From: Halostagnicola sp. A-GB9-2
GTDB taxonomy: Archaea; Halobacteriota; Halobacteria; Halobacteriales; Natrialbaceae
Assembly: GCF_030068615.1 (NCBI RefSeq)
Contig: NZ_JASJOC010000005.1
Coordinates: 239,929 to 303,928 of the forward strand
Length of the DNA stretch: 64,000 nucleotides
Direction: 5' to 3'
Below are positions 1-8,552 of this stretch, piece after piece. The notes beneath the pieces are model-generated. The model was not told where the DNA came from. It did not search any database and was given only the letters and a program-made list of their open reading frames with translations. Made by a program: the position numbers and the translations under genes. Numbering within the stretch: the stretch's first letter is position 1; each line of letters opens with the position of its first letter.

Positions 1-198
1 ATCGACTTCGATATCGGCCATCCGCGTTTCGAACACGTCGTAATCGGTCCGGTCGCCGTAGACGTGTTCGACCGAATCGGGAAGTGGAGTGGTCGTTTCC
101 CCGCGATGGTACGCGGTCACGCCGTGACCCGCCGCGACCAACTGTCGGACGATTCCAGTGCTGATGAGTCCCGTACCGCCGATGACGAGTACGTCCAT
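1..198 (-). CDS. NAD-dependent epimerase/dehydratase, N-terminal part
   Basis: Only the first 66 residues are inside the window; the gene runs off the left edge. The N-terminus MDVLVIGGTGLISTGIVRQL is a beta strand followed by the GGTG-type dinucleotide-binding turn of extended short-chain dehydrogenases, which convert nucleotide sugars or sugar acids with bound NAD(P). The start is the ATG at 196-198; AT-rich DNA lies just upstream and no earlier start fits. It points the same way as the aldo/keto reductase and GH115 gene upstream, so it may belong to the same sugar cluster. Substrate cannot be told from this fragment. Confidence 0.85.
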   Translation of the reverse strand, partial: MDVLVIGGTGLISTGIVRQLVAAGHGVTAYHRGETTTPLPDSVEHVYGDRTDYDVFETRMADIEVD

Positions 199-251
199 AC
201 TGGCGGTTCAGCGCTAAAACGGATAATAATTCGGATGGGAGCGGGTCGAGA

Positions 252-1112
252 TCAATGGTTCCAGGCACCGAAATCGGGATCGATGAGCCTGTGTTCCCGT
301 TCGAACGCGTCGATCCGCTCGAGATCGGCGGCGTCTAGCTCGAGCTCTGTCGCCTGCAGATTCTCACGCATGTGGGGTTCGCTACTGGCTTTCGGAATCG
401 CTGCGACGTTGTCCTTCGAGAGCAACCATGCCAGCGACACCTGCGCGGGCGTCGTTTCGTGTTTGTCCGCGATTTCGCTCAGCGCGGAGACGTCGAACTC
501 GACCGGCGTCGCGAATGGATCCGCGATGTCGCGGTCGCCCGATGTGGCGAACACTTCTCCCTTCGCGAGGGGACAGTACGCCACCAGCCAGTGATCGTGT
601 TCACGAGCGTAGCGGCGCAGTTCCGTTTGCTGGCAGAACGGGTGACATTCGACCTGGTGAGCGACGATTGGCGCATCGAGGACATCGCGCGCTCGATCGA
701 GCTGGTCCGGCTCGAAGTTCGAGACGCCGACGTGGCGGATCGCTCCCCGATCGCGCAATTCGTCGAACGCCGACAGCGTCTCTTCAGGTTCGTAGGTCTC
801 GTGGGGCCAATGAACGTAGAGCAAGTCGACGTAGTCCGTCTCGAGACGATCGAGACTCGCCTCGACGGACTCGAGGACGTCGTCGTACGCGAGGTTCCCC
901 GTATCGACCTTCGTCGCGAGGAAGATATCGTCCCGGTCGACGGCCGATTCGGCGATTCCCTCCCCGAGGTACGCCTCGTTCTCGTAGCCCTGTGCCGTGT
1001 CGACGTGTCGATACCCGACCTGAAGCGCAGTTTCGACGCGCTCGGTCCACTGATCGCGATCGTTCTCGGAGTACGTCCCGAGGCCGATCCTCGGTAGTTC
1101 TTCGGGTGGCAT
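252..1112 (-). CDS. Aldo/keto reductase
   Basis: A 286-residue NAD(P)H-dependent carbonyl reductase of the AKR superfamily, cytoplasmic, close to the usual family length. All four catalytic residues are visible: Asp38 and Tyr43 in DTAQGYENE, Lys68 in LATKVD and His101 in YVHWPH. The C-terminal half carries the usual barrel pieces GVSNF and IPKAS for cofactor binding. I start it at MPPEELPRIG; a start 27 bases upstream (1139) is possible. Longer versions would run into the end of the GH115 gene. It lies downstream of that gene on the same strand, so it may reduce a released sugar or uronic acid, but that role is inference. Confidence 0.88.
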   Translation of the reverse strand: MPPEELPRIGLGTYSENDRDQWTERVETALQVGYRHVDTAQGYENEAYLGEGIAESAVDRDDIFLATKVDTGNLAYDDVLESVEASLDRLETDYVDLLYVHWPHETYEPEETLSAFDELRDRGAIRHVGVSNFEPDQLDRARDVLDAPIVAHQVECHPFCQQTELRRYAREHDHWLVAYCPLAKGEVFATSGDRDIADPFATPVEFDVSALSEIADKHETTPAQVSLAWLLSKDNVAAIPKASSEPHMRENLQATELELDAADLERIDAFEREHRLIDPDFGAWNH

Positions 1113-1185
1113 AAATAACGGTGTGTGAGAATCCAACATGATTCTTTGGGTGGCAGAAAGATCGACGGGAGCGCAACCAGACGAG

Positions 1186-4116
1186 CTACCGGTCCAGTCG
1201 ACGATCGCGCGTCTCGAGCGGACCGAGAGGCGATCGACGCACATCGTCTTCGGTGTAGACGATCACTCGATCGAAGACGACGTCGGGATCGACCGCATAC
1301 AGCGACAGCACGTGTCTATCGGACCCGCTCAGTCCGTGATCGGTCGTCGAACGGACGCAGGATCTGAGGACGTTTCGCTGCCACTCCGGGTCGTGTTCGC
1401 CCCCGTTCGCGTCGAAGTCGACTATCGTCGGGTCGGCGTCGTCGATCGCGACCGCGTACCGGTGGGGCGTCGAGTCCGACGACGCGTGGGTCGGCAACAA
1501 CTGTACCTCGACGCGAACGTCGCCCGCACTCGCCTCGAACACGTACTCGAGTCGGGCCGCTCGCTCGCGAACGTCAGTCGCATCGACAGTGCCAGCACCG
1601 GCACCGATTCGCGGCCCGTCGATCGGACGACTGGCCATCGCAGTCCCGGTCGTTCGGCTCAGCCCGTCGACCGGCTTCCAGCGCGTCGCACCTTGCACGA
1701 GTTCCGTCGGGTGATCCGCCTCGATAGCGACCCGGCCGTTCGATTCGACGAAGACCGGTCGCTGATCCGGTTCAGAGGAGGACAAAGATTCGGCTCGAGA
1801 ATCCGGCGCCGACGACGTTCGCGGCCGGATCGGTACTTCGACCTCGAGTTCGCGTCCGGCACCCTCGATCCGAATTCGGCCCGTCGTCTTCGAATCGGGA
1901 GCTGCCTCCCAGTCGATAGCCACGCGGAGCCGTCGATCGCCGTCGAACGCTCCCGACGAGTGCTCGAGGTCGATCCACTCCTCAGCTGTCGCCGTCCACT
2001 CGATAGTTCCCGTTCCGCGGTTGTAACAGTCGACGAATCGACAGCGATCGACGCCCTGAACGAACGCTGGGAGCCGCCGTCGGCGCGGACCCGTTCCGGC
2101 GACCCCGGACGAGCCCTCAACGGCGACCTCGAGCGTCGGCCCCTGTTCTTCGGTCACGCCCGCAGTCGCCGGCTGGTCGAACACCGGGAGATCGCGCGGA
2201 CTCGCGGACATCATTCCTCGCCACTTCCCGTCCGAAGAGGCGTTGTACCGCTCGGTCTCGGCGGCGACGCGCTCGAGTGCCGCTCGCGACCGCCGCGCGT
2301 AGTTCGTTGCGCTCGTTCTCCCCTGTCCGGCGTAGAGGCGACTCCGCATCGCCTCGAGAGCCGCCTCGTTCATCGCCCGCGCACACCGGACCGGATAGCC
2401 GACGAGGTGGAAAAACGCCGTTCGGAAATGCTCGGGGAGTGTTTCGTATAGCTCCGTCGCCGTTTCTTCGATCCGTTCGTAGGCCTCGAGCCGTCGCCGA
2501 GCCTCGTCACCGTAGTGGATCGCGCTGAACTCGGGTTCGTTTTTCTCCGTGTTCGGATATACGCCGTTCCAGCCGACGTGTTCGGGTTTGCGGGCGAGCG
2601 CGAGTCGATAGTACTCACAGAGCACGTCGGCGATTTCCGCCGCGTGGCTCTCCCCGAACTCGCGGGCGGCCCACTCCCTCAGCCACTCCCGTGCCGACCG
2701 TTCTCCGACGCCGTCGATATCCCAGGCCAACTCGAGGAAGTACTCGGTTTCTTTCTCCGCCGGCTTGAGATCCCCGACGTTCGCGATCCACAGCGTCTCG
2801 GCTCCGTGGTGGTACGCCCGTCGCATCTCCTCGCGGATCAGCGCCGGCGGAACCGAACAAAGCCACTGGTGGTCGTGAGGACGCCCCCAGTAGGAGAGGT
2901 GGTAGTAGACACCGTGACCGCCGCTTTGCTCCCGCTTTGCTTTCGTCGGGAGCCGTCGAAGGTAACCGAAGTTGTCGTCGGGCCAGACCACACAGACGTC
3001 ATCTGGGATCTCGAGGCCGTTACGGTAGAGTTCAAGCGTCTCCTTGTACGGGCAAAACGCCTGTGGAACGTCCGCGACATCGGGTTCGAGAGTCTCCTCG
3101 AGCAACTCGCGCTGGTCGTCGATAACCCGCTGGAGCAGGTCGACGCGCTCCTCGAGGGTGTCCCCGCCGGGCATACCGGAGTCGTGGATCCCGCGCATAC
3201 CGATCGTGAAGATGTTTTCTCGGCCAGCGACTTCTTCGACGCGTTCGGCCCAGTACTCTCGGACCGCCTCGGCGTTAGTCTCGTAGTTCCACTCGCCTCG
3301 GCTGTCCGTCTCCCACTCGTCGACGTTGTTTCGGTGCATCGGCTCGCAGTGGGACGTGCCGACGATGATTCCGTACCGGTCGGCGGCGTCGCGGTTCCCG
3401 TCACACCGGTAGAAGGCTTTCGTGCCATCGTGCATCGCCGGCCAGATCGTATTCGCCTTGAGCCGCAAAAGGAGTTCGAACACCCGCTCGTAGGTCTTCG
3501 GACCGATTCCGTCGGGCGTCTCCGGATCGTACGTTTGTTGGGCCCACTCGCGAATCCCAAAATCCTCGTCGTTGATGAAGATGCCACGGTAGCTGACCGA
3601 TGGAGGTCCTGCCTGCTCGATGCCCCTCGTCGCATAAAGTTGCTCGCACTCGTCAGTCGGAACGTCTCCCCACCAGTACCACGGCGAGACGCCGATTCGC
3701 TTCGACAGTTCGTAGATTCCGTAGGCCGTCCCGCGCGAATCGCTTCCTGCGATCACCAGCGCTTCATCCACGTCTTGCGGTTCTTCGCGGGCCCCGTCCC
3801 CGACGACCCCGAGAAGGAAGCTCTCGGTCTCCTCCTCGAGTCCGTGGTCGGCTACGATCCGGTCGACGTTTCGGTCGAATCCATCGTGAACTCCGTACGT
3901 CCCGACGAGAATCGCACGTTCCCCGAGGCCGTCGAACCCGCGACGACAGTTCGGTCGGTGCCCCGTAACGCGCTCGATGTCGTCTCGAAGGTCGCGCGAC
4001 GCAATTTCGACGACCGGTTCGGCGGCGACGTATCGAATCGGTGCCACGGACTCTGCGACCAGCGTCATCGCGTCCGCTCTGCGCTCCTCGAGGATCGAAA
4101 TCCGGTTCGTGTCCAT
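1186..4116 (-). CDS. Glycoside hydrolase family 115 (xylan alpha-1,2-glucuronidase-like)
   Basis: A 976-residue protein, the size expected for GH115 enzymes, which cut (4-O-methyl-)glucuronic acid side chains from xylan. Family-type stretches include SYRGIFINDEDFGIREW near residues 175-190, LKANTIWPAMHDGTKAFY, VVWPDDNFGYLRRLP and YHLSYWGRPHDHQWL. The N-terminal 150 residues resemble the family's small alpha/beta domain (ALVIAGSDSRGTAYGIYELS), and the region after residue 600 is the beta-rich C-terminal part. I see no signal peptide, so it is either cytoplasmic, acting on imported oligomers, or exported by an unseen route. The aldo/keto reductase lies 73 bases behind it on the same strand. Family assignment is firm; exact substrate is inferred. 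Confidence 0.9.
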   Translation of the reverse strand: MDTNRISILEERRADAMTLVAESVAPIRYVAAEPVVEIASRDLRDDIERVTGHRPNCRRGFDGLGERAILVGTYGVHDGFDRNVDRIVADHGLEEETESFLLGVVGDGAREEPQDVDEALVIAGSDSRGTAYGIYELSKRIGVSPWYWWGDVPTDECEQLYATRGIEQAGPPSVSYRGIFINDEDFGIREWAQQTYDPETPDGIGPKTYERVFELLLRLKANTIWPAMHDGTKAFYRCDGNRDAADRYGIIVGTSHCEPMHRNNVDEWETDSRGEWNYETNAEAVREYWAERVEEVAGRENIFTIGMRGIHDSGMPGGDTLEERVDLLQRVIDDQRELLEETLEPDVADVPQAFCPYKETLELYRNGLEIPDDVCVVWPDDNFGYLRRLPTKAKREQSGGHGVYYHLSYWGRPHDHQWLCSVPPALIREEMRRAYHHGAETLWIANVGDLKPAEKETEYFLELAWDIDGVGERSAREWLREWAAREFGESHAAEIADVLCEYYRLALARKPEHVGWNGVYPNTEKNEPEFSAIHYGDEARRRLEAYERIEETATELYETLPEHFRTAFFHLVGYPVRCARAMNEAALEAMRSRLYAGQGRTSATNYARRSRAALERVAAETERYNASSDGKWRGMMSASPRDLPVFDQPATAGVTEEQGPTLEVAVEGSSGVAGTGPRRRRLPAFVQGVDRCRFVDCYNRGTGTIEWTATAEEWIDLEHSSGAFDGDRRLRVAIDWEAAPDSKTTGRIRIEGAGRELEVEVPIRPRTSSAPDSRAESLSSSEPDQRPVFVESNGRVAIEADHPTELVQGATRWKPVDGLSRTTGTAMASRPIDGPRIGAGAGTVDATDVRERAARLEYVFEASAGDVRVEVQLLPTHASSDSTPHRYAVAIDDADPTIVDFDANGGEHDPEWQRNVLRSCVRSTTDHGLSGSDRHVLSLYAVDPDVVFDRVIVYTEDDVRRSPLGPLETRDRRLDR

Positions 4117-4841
4117 TGAGAACGATGTTCTTCGCTAAGCTAATAGTCTATTGGGATATGGACCCTCTCGAGACGGGCCCGGATCGGATTCGTTCCGGAA
4201 CTCGAGACGCCGCTCGTCGTATCCCTCAGGGGCATCGGTACCGATCCGGAGTAGCCGTTGAAATAGCGCGTTACTGATTGGACCGCCCGAAGACATATTG
4301 TCCGGCACAACCGGAAAGGAGAGGGTTATCGACAGGATTCCCCGTGGAGATATTACAAGAATATGATTGTAAATAAACTACCAATCGATCGGTCATTCAT
4401 ACGTGATTTTTCGGTGAAACCGATTCTAACAGCTTAATAATCACGGTATCGATAATATCCGCTCTAGCCGAACGAGATATGATACCGTATGACTCGACAA
4501 ATCGAACAATTCAACGACCCGCAGAGAGACGAACGACTCTATTGAGTGACGACGTTCTGTCACAAAGAATTCTCTCTGTGAAGAGGACCGGGTCCCAAAA
4601 GTCAAGGGAACGCACGAATATCAGAGGACAGGCAAAATGGAGCGCCGTTCGTGCCGAACGCGAGTCGAAGCCGCAACTCGAGTTATCACGTGACCACACA
4701 CCTCGTAGGCGGTTAAGGATACGAAACGTAGCGGCGACGACAGCAGTCGTGACAGACAACCAATACGGACTTGTATAAATGCAAAATTTTTTATTATAGT
4801 CGAGTAATAATCCGATCGTCGCAAACGCGACAACACTACCC
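4117..4841. other. Divergent intergenic region, no gene seen
   Basis: About 725 bases separate the leftward GH115 gene from the rightward beta-helix gene. The DNA is clearly more AT-rich than its surroundings, especially 4340-4450 and 4760-4815. Open frames here are short, lack family features and have poor codon bias. It should hold promoters for both flanking genes. Confidence 0.6.
4774..4780 (+). promoter_or_regulatory. TATA-like box before the beta-helix gene
   Basis: TATAAAT stands 62 bases before the ATG at 4842 and is followed by a T-rich tract and TTATTATAG (4791-4799). Either could set the start of transcription; the first would give a leader of about 35 bases. Assignment rests on sequence alone. 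Confidence 0.35.
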
Positions 4842-7100
4842 ATGACAGAAGACAGCAATGATCAGGTTGCAAAGAGAGACAATCGAATGGTTGCAAACGG
4901 TGCCGAGCAACCAGAGCGAACCGCAAATACGGACAGGAGCGGTCTCGACGATGGATCACTTTCGATGGGGCGACGGGGAGCGCTGGCCGTGCTCGGAGCG
5001 ACAGGGCTCGGCGCCGCACTCGCTGGGAGTACAACCGCTACCCGGGACCCATCGACCGCCCCAGAGACCGGAAATCAACCCTGGTACAACTGGGACGGAG
5101 ACGTTGATGCTGCCGATAACGGGCTATACAACCTTGACAGACTGCAGACGAACCATCACCACACCCCGGCTCGAGAGCCCGACGTGATCGTCTGGGAGAA
5201 CGACGAGGGCTGCTATCAGGTGGATACCGACGAAACAACCGTCTACAGCGGCGAGGAGTACGTCGAAGCGATTCAGACCGCCGTCGACAGCCTGAGCGAG
5301 GATCGGACGGTAAAAGAACGAGTGCTTGTTACCGCGTCCGGAACGATCGGGCCCGTCGACGAACTGACCCAGATCGTTCTGCCGAGCTATACGATCCTCG
5401 ACGTCGCAGGAACCATAAGAGTCGAAGACGACGGCGATCAGCCGCTCGTGATTCCGATTCGAGCGTTCGACGAGGAGGAAATCGAAATCCCGAGACTAAC
5501 GATTACCGGGAATCCGCGGTTTGCGGTCTGGCTGCAGGATAGCAACTCGATCAAACTCGGCGACATCGACATCCGGTTCGACGACACCGACGGATTCGTA
5601 AACTACTGGGAGGTCGACGAACCCGATTGGCCGCCGACATCGTTCGATCCGGACGCCAGTCGAGCGGAAATCCTGAACGATCCGGGGTGGGTCGGCGACT
5701 TCTTCGAGGCCGTCAGGATCGACGCCCGCGCTCGAGAGGACCTCGCTTCGGACGTGTTCATCAGTTCGGTCTACGTCGAGGGCGGTCGACACCACGCCGT
5801 CGAAACGTACGACGTAGAGCGCGTCGTCGTCGACCAGGTAATCGGCGTCGACATGGGAGGCTCCGCTGTCATCCTGAACGAAACCGAGAATGCGGTAGTA
5901 AACAGCGTCGTCGGCGAGAATCCCGAGTCGCCAACCTGGTACGCGACGTTCCGCTGTGCCAACGGCTGTGAAAACGTCTCCGTCGGACAGGTCGTCAGTC
6001 GCGACGCCCCGCGCGGAATGCACCTCACGACCGAGTCGAACGAGATTACGGTCGGCGAAGTCAATATCATCGGCGCCCGGTTCAACGGGATCGTCGTCGA
6101 CGACGTCGAGAACATCACGATTCAGGGCGGCCTCGTCAAGAACGTCGTCAACGAAGCCGTCACCTCGACGGCGGACGGATTCTCCCTCTCGAATCTCCAC
6201 GTTGTCGACGACCTCTCCGAGGCGGAACGAGACGAAATTACCCTTCCCGATGGTGACGGTGCACCGGACGATCCGACCCAGACACACGGAATTCGCTTTT
6301 TCGGACAGAACGGCCGCATCGTCAACAACGACGTTCGCAACGCGGGAACGAAAGCGGACATCGAGGTCGAAGCACTGAACACGATCGTCAGGGATAATCT
6401 CGGCGGTGGAATCGCATCGGGAACGGTCACGCTCTCGTCAGGCGCCGACGAAGCCGCACGGGTCACCGATATCCACGGTCGCCCCAATGCCGCGTTCGAC
6501 GTCCGAGCCGAACTTGAGTCCGTTCCGTCCGAGCCGACCGCCTGGACGCACTACTTCGAGTGGGCCGGCGACGGCTGGGACCTCGTCTTCGAGTGGCAAA
6601 CCGACCCCGGCGAGGCGGTCGAACTCTCCTATATCGTCGACAAGACCCAGGCGGGAGACGGCGACCCCGAACTCGATCCGATCGAGCCCGGCACCTATCG
6701 AATCAACGCTGGACACACTGGAATGCCTCTGACAGTTTCGGACGGCACCCTCGAGATGGATGACTGGGACGACGGTGACGACCAGCGCTGGATCCTCGAG
6801 GAGGACGGCGATCACTATCGCCTCGAGCTCGAGGCGACCGGTGAGGTTCTCGAGGTCGAAGATGGCGAAATCGAAAACGGATCGAACGTGCAAGTCGCCG
6901 AGGACAGCGGTGGGGATCACCAGCGCTGGGACATCGATCCGATCTTCACTCCCACCGGTGAGTTCCGCTATTCCATGCACCCGGCCGGTGAAGACGTAGG
7001 GTTAGACGTCGAAGGCGGCAACGAGGAGCCGGGAACGGACGTGCTCCTGTGGAGCCACACCGGCGTTGCACACCAGCAGTTCGAGTTCGACGGACTGTAA
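4842..7100 (+). CDS. Tat-exported right-handed beta-helix protein with ricin-type lectin tail
   Basis: A 752-residue secreted protein. A Tat-type signal (MGRRGALAVLG, Arg44-Arg45, then a hydrophobic Ala/Gly stretch) predicts folded export. Residues about 70-590 form a repetitive Val/Ile/Asn-rich beta-helix with rungs such as VENITIQGGLVKNVVNEAVT and NGRIVNNDVRNAG, the fold used by pectate lyases and polygalacturonases. The last ~140 residues carry QRW repeats near 647 and 693 and a third, degenerate one at the end, typical of ricin-B/CBM13 beta-trefoil carbohydrate binding. No catalytic residues can be assigned with confidence, so it is either a polysaccharide-degrading or a polysaccharide-binding protein. 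Its position beside GH115 and uronate genes favours a plant-wall substrate. Confidence 0.82.
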   Translation: MTEDSNDQVAKRDNRMVANGAEQPERTANTDRSGLDDGSLSMGRRGALAVLGATGLGAALAGSTTATRDPSTAPETGNQPWYNWDGDVDAADNGLYNLDRLQTNHHHTPAREPDVIVWENDEGCYQVDTDETTVYSGEEYVEAIQTAVDSLSEDRTVKERVLVTASGTIGPVDELTQIVLPSYTILDVAGTIRVEDDGDQPLVIPIRAFDEEEIEIPRLTITGNPRFAVWLQDSNSIKLGDIDIRFDDTDGFVNYWEVDEPDWPPTSFDPDASRAEILNDPGWVGDFFEAVRIDARAREDLASDVFISSVYVEGGRHHAVETYDVERVVVDQVIGVDMGGSAVILNETENAVVNSVVGENPESPTWYATFRCANGCENVSVGQVVSRDAPRGMHLTTESNEITVGEVNIIGARFNGIVVDDVENITIQGGLVKNVVNEAVTSTADGFSLSNLHVVDDLSEAERDEITLPDGDGAPDDPTQTHGIRFFGQNGRIVNNDVRNAGTKADIEVEALNTIVRDNLGGGIASGTVTLSSGADEAARVTDIHGRPNAAFDVRAELESVPSEPTAWTHYFEWAGDGWDLVFEWQTDPGEAVELSYIVDKTQAGDGDPELDPIEPGTYRINAGHTGMPLTVSDGTLEMDDWDDGDDQRWILEEDGDHYRLELEATGEVLEVEDGEIENGSNVQVAEDSGGDHQRWDIDPIFTPTGEFRYSMHPAGEDVGLDVEGGNEEPGTDVLLWSHTGVAHQQFEFDGL

Positions 7101-7178
7101 GATCCGCGACGAACTAGACGCTCCCGTTCGACCGCACCACAGCGGTCGACGGCAATCGACGGCGGAACGTTTCAGGAA

Positions 7179-7235
7179 GTGTTCGAACCGAGTCAACGTG
7201 TTCGAATCGAGACAACGTGTTTCAACCGAGGCAAA
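7179..7235. repeat. Three tandem 19-base repeats
   Basis: Three head-to-tail copies fill the gap between two convergent genes: GTGTTCGAACCGAGTCAAC (7179-7197), GTGTTCGAATCGAGACAAC (7198-7216) and GTGTTTCAACCGAGGCAAA (7217-7235). Copies 1 and 2 differ at two of 19 positions; copy 3 is more diverged. The unit is not a multiple of three and lies outside both genes. Confidence 0.85.
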
Positions 7236-7252
7236 TCCACTCGAGCGCCCGA

Positions 7253-8296
7253 TTACGACGGACCGGATTCGACTGCGTCGATGACACCGCGAAGGTAGCC
7301 GACGGTGTAGCCACGGCCCCGGTGACGCCAGTCGGTATCACCTGCCATTTCGGGGACGTGATCGGGGATAACGACGCCGTCGTATCCGATCTCATCGAGC
7401 GTTTTGATGACCTCTGCCGGGTCGAAATTGCCCGCATCGACGAACGTCTCGTGGAAGTTCGGCACGGTCCCGACGACGTCGCGAAAGTGAACGAACCCGA
7501 TCTGGTCGCGCTCGCCGAAAATGCGAACCACGTCGGTCACGTCTTCACCTAACTGCGAGAAACAGCCGAGACAAAGTTTGAGACTGTGGATATCGCTCGG
7601 GACCGAATCCATCGCACGTTCGAAATTCTCCACGTTCCGGCAGAGACGCGGGATACCACACATCGACTCGAGACCCGGCGGATCGACCGGATGGAGCGCC
7701 AACTCGACGCCGGCGGATTCGGCGACGGGGAGTACTTCCTCGAGAAACGATTCGTAGTTGTCCCAGAACTCGTCCTCGGTGTAGACCCGATCGAGACCCG
7801 GCGCGAGTTCGTCCGGGTCCTCGAGCGCGTCGTAATCGAACGCCGTGCCGCGTGCGCCGCCGCGAAGTTCGGCCGTTCCGGTCCGCATCGGAACGACGCC
7901 GCGCGGATTCCACTGATAACCCAGAATCGGAATGTCCGCCTCGCCGAGGTTTCGGACCAGCGTCGTGATTTGCTCGAGCGCCTCGGTTTTCCCATCCCGG
8001 TCGAACATAATGTCGCCGTACAACGAGTAGGGTAACGACTGGATCCCGATCAGCGCGAGGTCCGATGCTTCGACGCGGGCTTTCGCCGCCTCGAGTTCTC
8101 TCACCGACGGAATCGCGTTTCGGCCGACCTCGAGGGTCGCACCCGCGTCGCGGTCGTTGAATTCGTCGGGCTCCTCCTCGACGTCGGCGTGATCGACAAA
8201 GACGTCCGTCGCACCCAACTGGCGGATGTACTGAAGCCGCTCGTCCGTCAATGAGCGCGTTCGAACCCCGACTCGGATGGTCGTCTCAGTAGTCAT
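7253..8296 (-). CDS. uxuA: Mannonate dehydratase
   Basis: A 347-residue TIM-barrel enzyme of the UxuA family, which dehydrates D-mannonate to 2-keto-3-deoxy-D-gluconate in glucuronate breakdown. Supporting stretches are the early GIQSLPYSLYGDIMFDRDG segment, GYQWNPRGVVPMRTGTAELRGGA, ALHPVDPP, the metal-site segments KLCLGCFSQLGEDV and VHFRDVVG, and the late VVIPDHVPEMAGDTDWRHRG. Length fits the family (about 350-395). The start is the ATG at 8294-8296; a TATA-like TTATATAC lies near 8331-8338 on this strand. It is divergent from dgoD with 256 bases between, suggesting joint control of the two sugar-acid dehydratases. Confidence 0.92.
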   Translation of the reverse strand: MTTETTIRVGVRTRSLTDERLQYIRQLGATDVFVDHADVEEEPDEFNDRDAGATLEVGRNAIPSVRELEAAKARVEASDLALIGIQSLPYSLYGDIMFDRDGKTEALEQITTLVRNLGEADIPILGYQWNPRGVVPMRTGTAELRGGARGTAFDYDALEDPDELAPGLDRVYTEDEFWDNYESFLEEVLPVAESAGVELALHPVDPPGLESMCGIPRLCRNVENFERAMDSVPSDIHSLKLCLGCFSQLGEDVTDVVRIFGERDQIGFVHFRDVVGTVPNFHETFVDAGNFDPAEVIKTLDEIGYDGVVIPDHVPEMAGDTDWRHRGRGYTVGYLRGVIDAVESGPS

Positions 8297-8552
8297 AGTG
8301 GTATGATCGTACGGTTTCCGTCGTAAGCATCGTATATAATAACTAGCATCACCGACAGCAGAGAGAAACGCGCCGGTAACCCACCTCCGAAACGGCCTCC
8401 GAATTTTACGGCTGATCCGCTGGCAATTCAGCGCTATCGACGGATTTCATCAGACATCAGGCCGAATGGAGACGCCCGTCGAAGTTTGCGAGTCTGTCTA
8501 TGACACATTCCAAAAGGTGAATATAGCGGGGCCACTACTCGACCGGTAGCCC
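8297..8552. promoter_or_regulatory. Divergent promoter region between uxuA and dgoD
   Basis: 256 non-coding bases between two divergently read sugar-acid dehydratase genes. For the rightward gene GAATATAG (8519-8526) is centred 30 bases before the ATG at 8553, the spacing of a leaderless haloarchaeal promoter. For the leftward gene TTATTATATAC lies near 8331-8341. No convincing palindromic operator was seen. Confidence 0.5.

Noticed and set aside
2515..4119. A 534-codon open frame on the + strand opposite GH115
   Set aside because: It is a mirror of the highly biased GC-rich GH115 gene; it has no family features, and the - strand protein matches GH115 throughout.
4479..4778. Short open frames in the GH115/beta-helix gap
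   Set aside because: Codon use is not haloarchaeal, there are no domains and the DNA is AT-rich promoter-type sequence.
7179..7235. Tandem repeats considered as a CRISPR array
   Set aside because: Units are adjacent with no spacers between them, and no cas genes are present.
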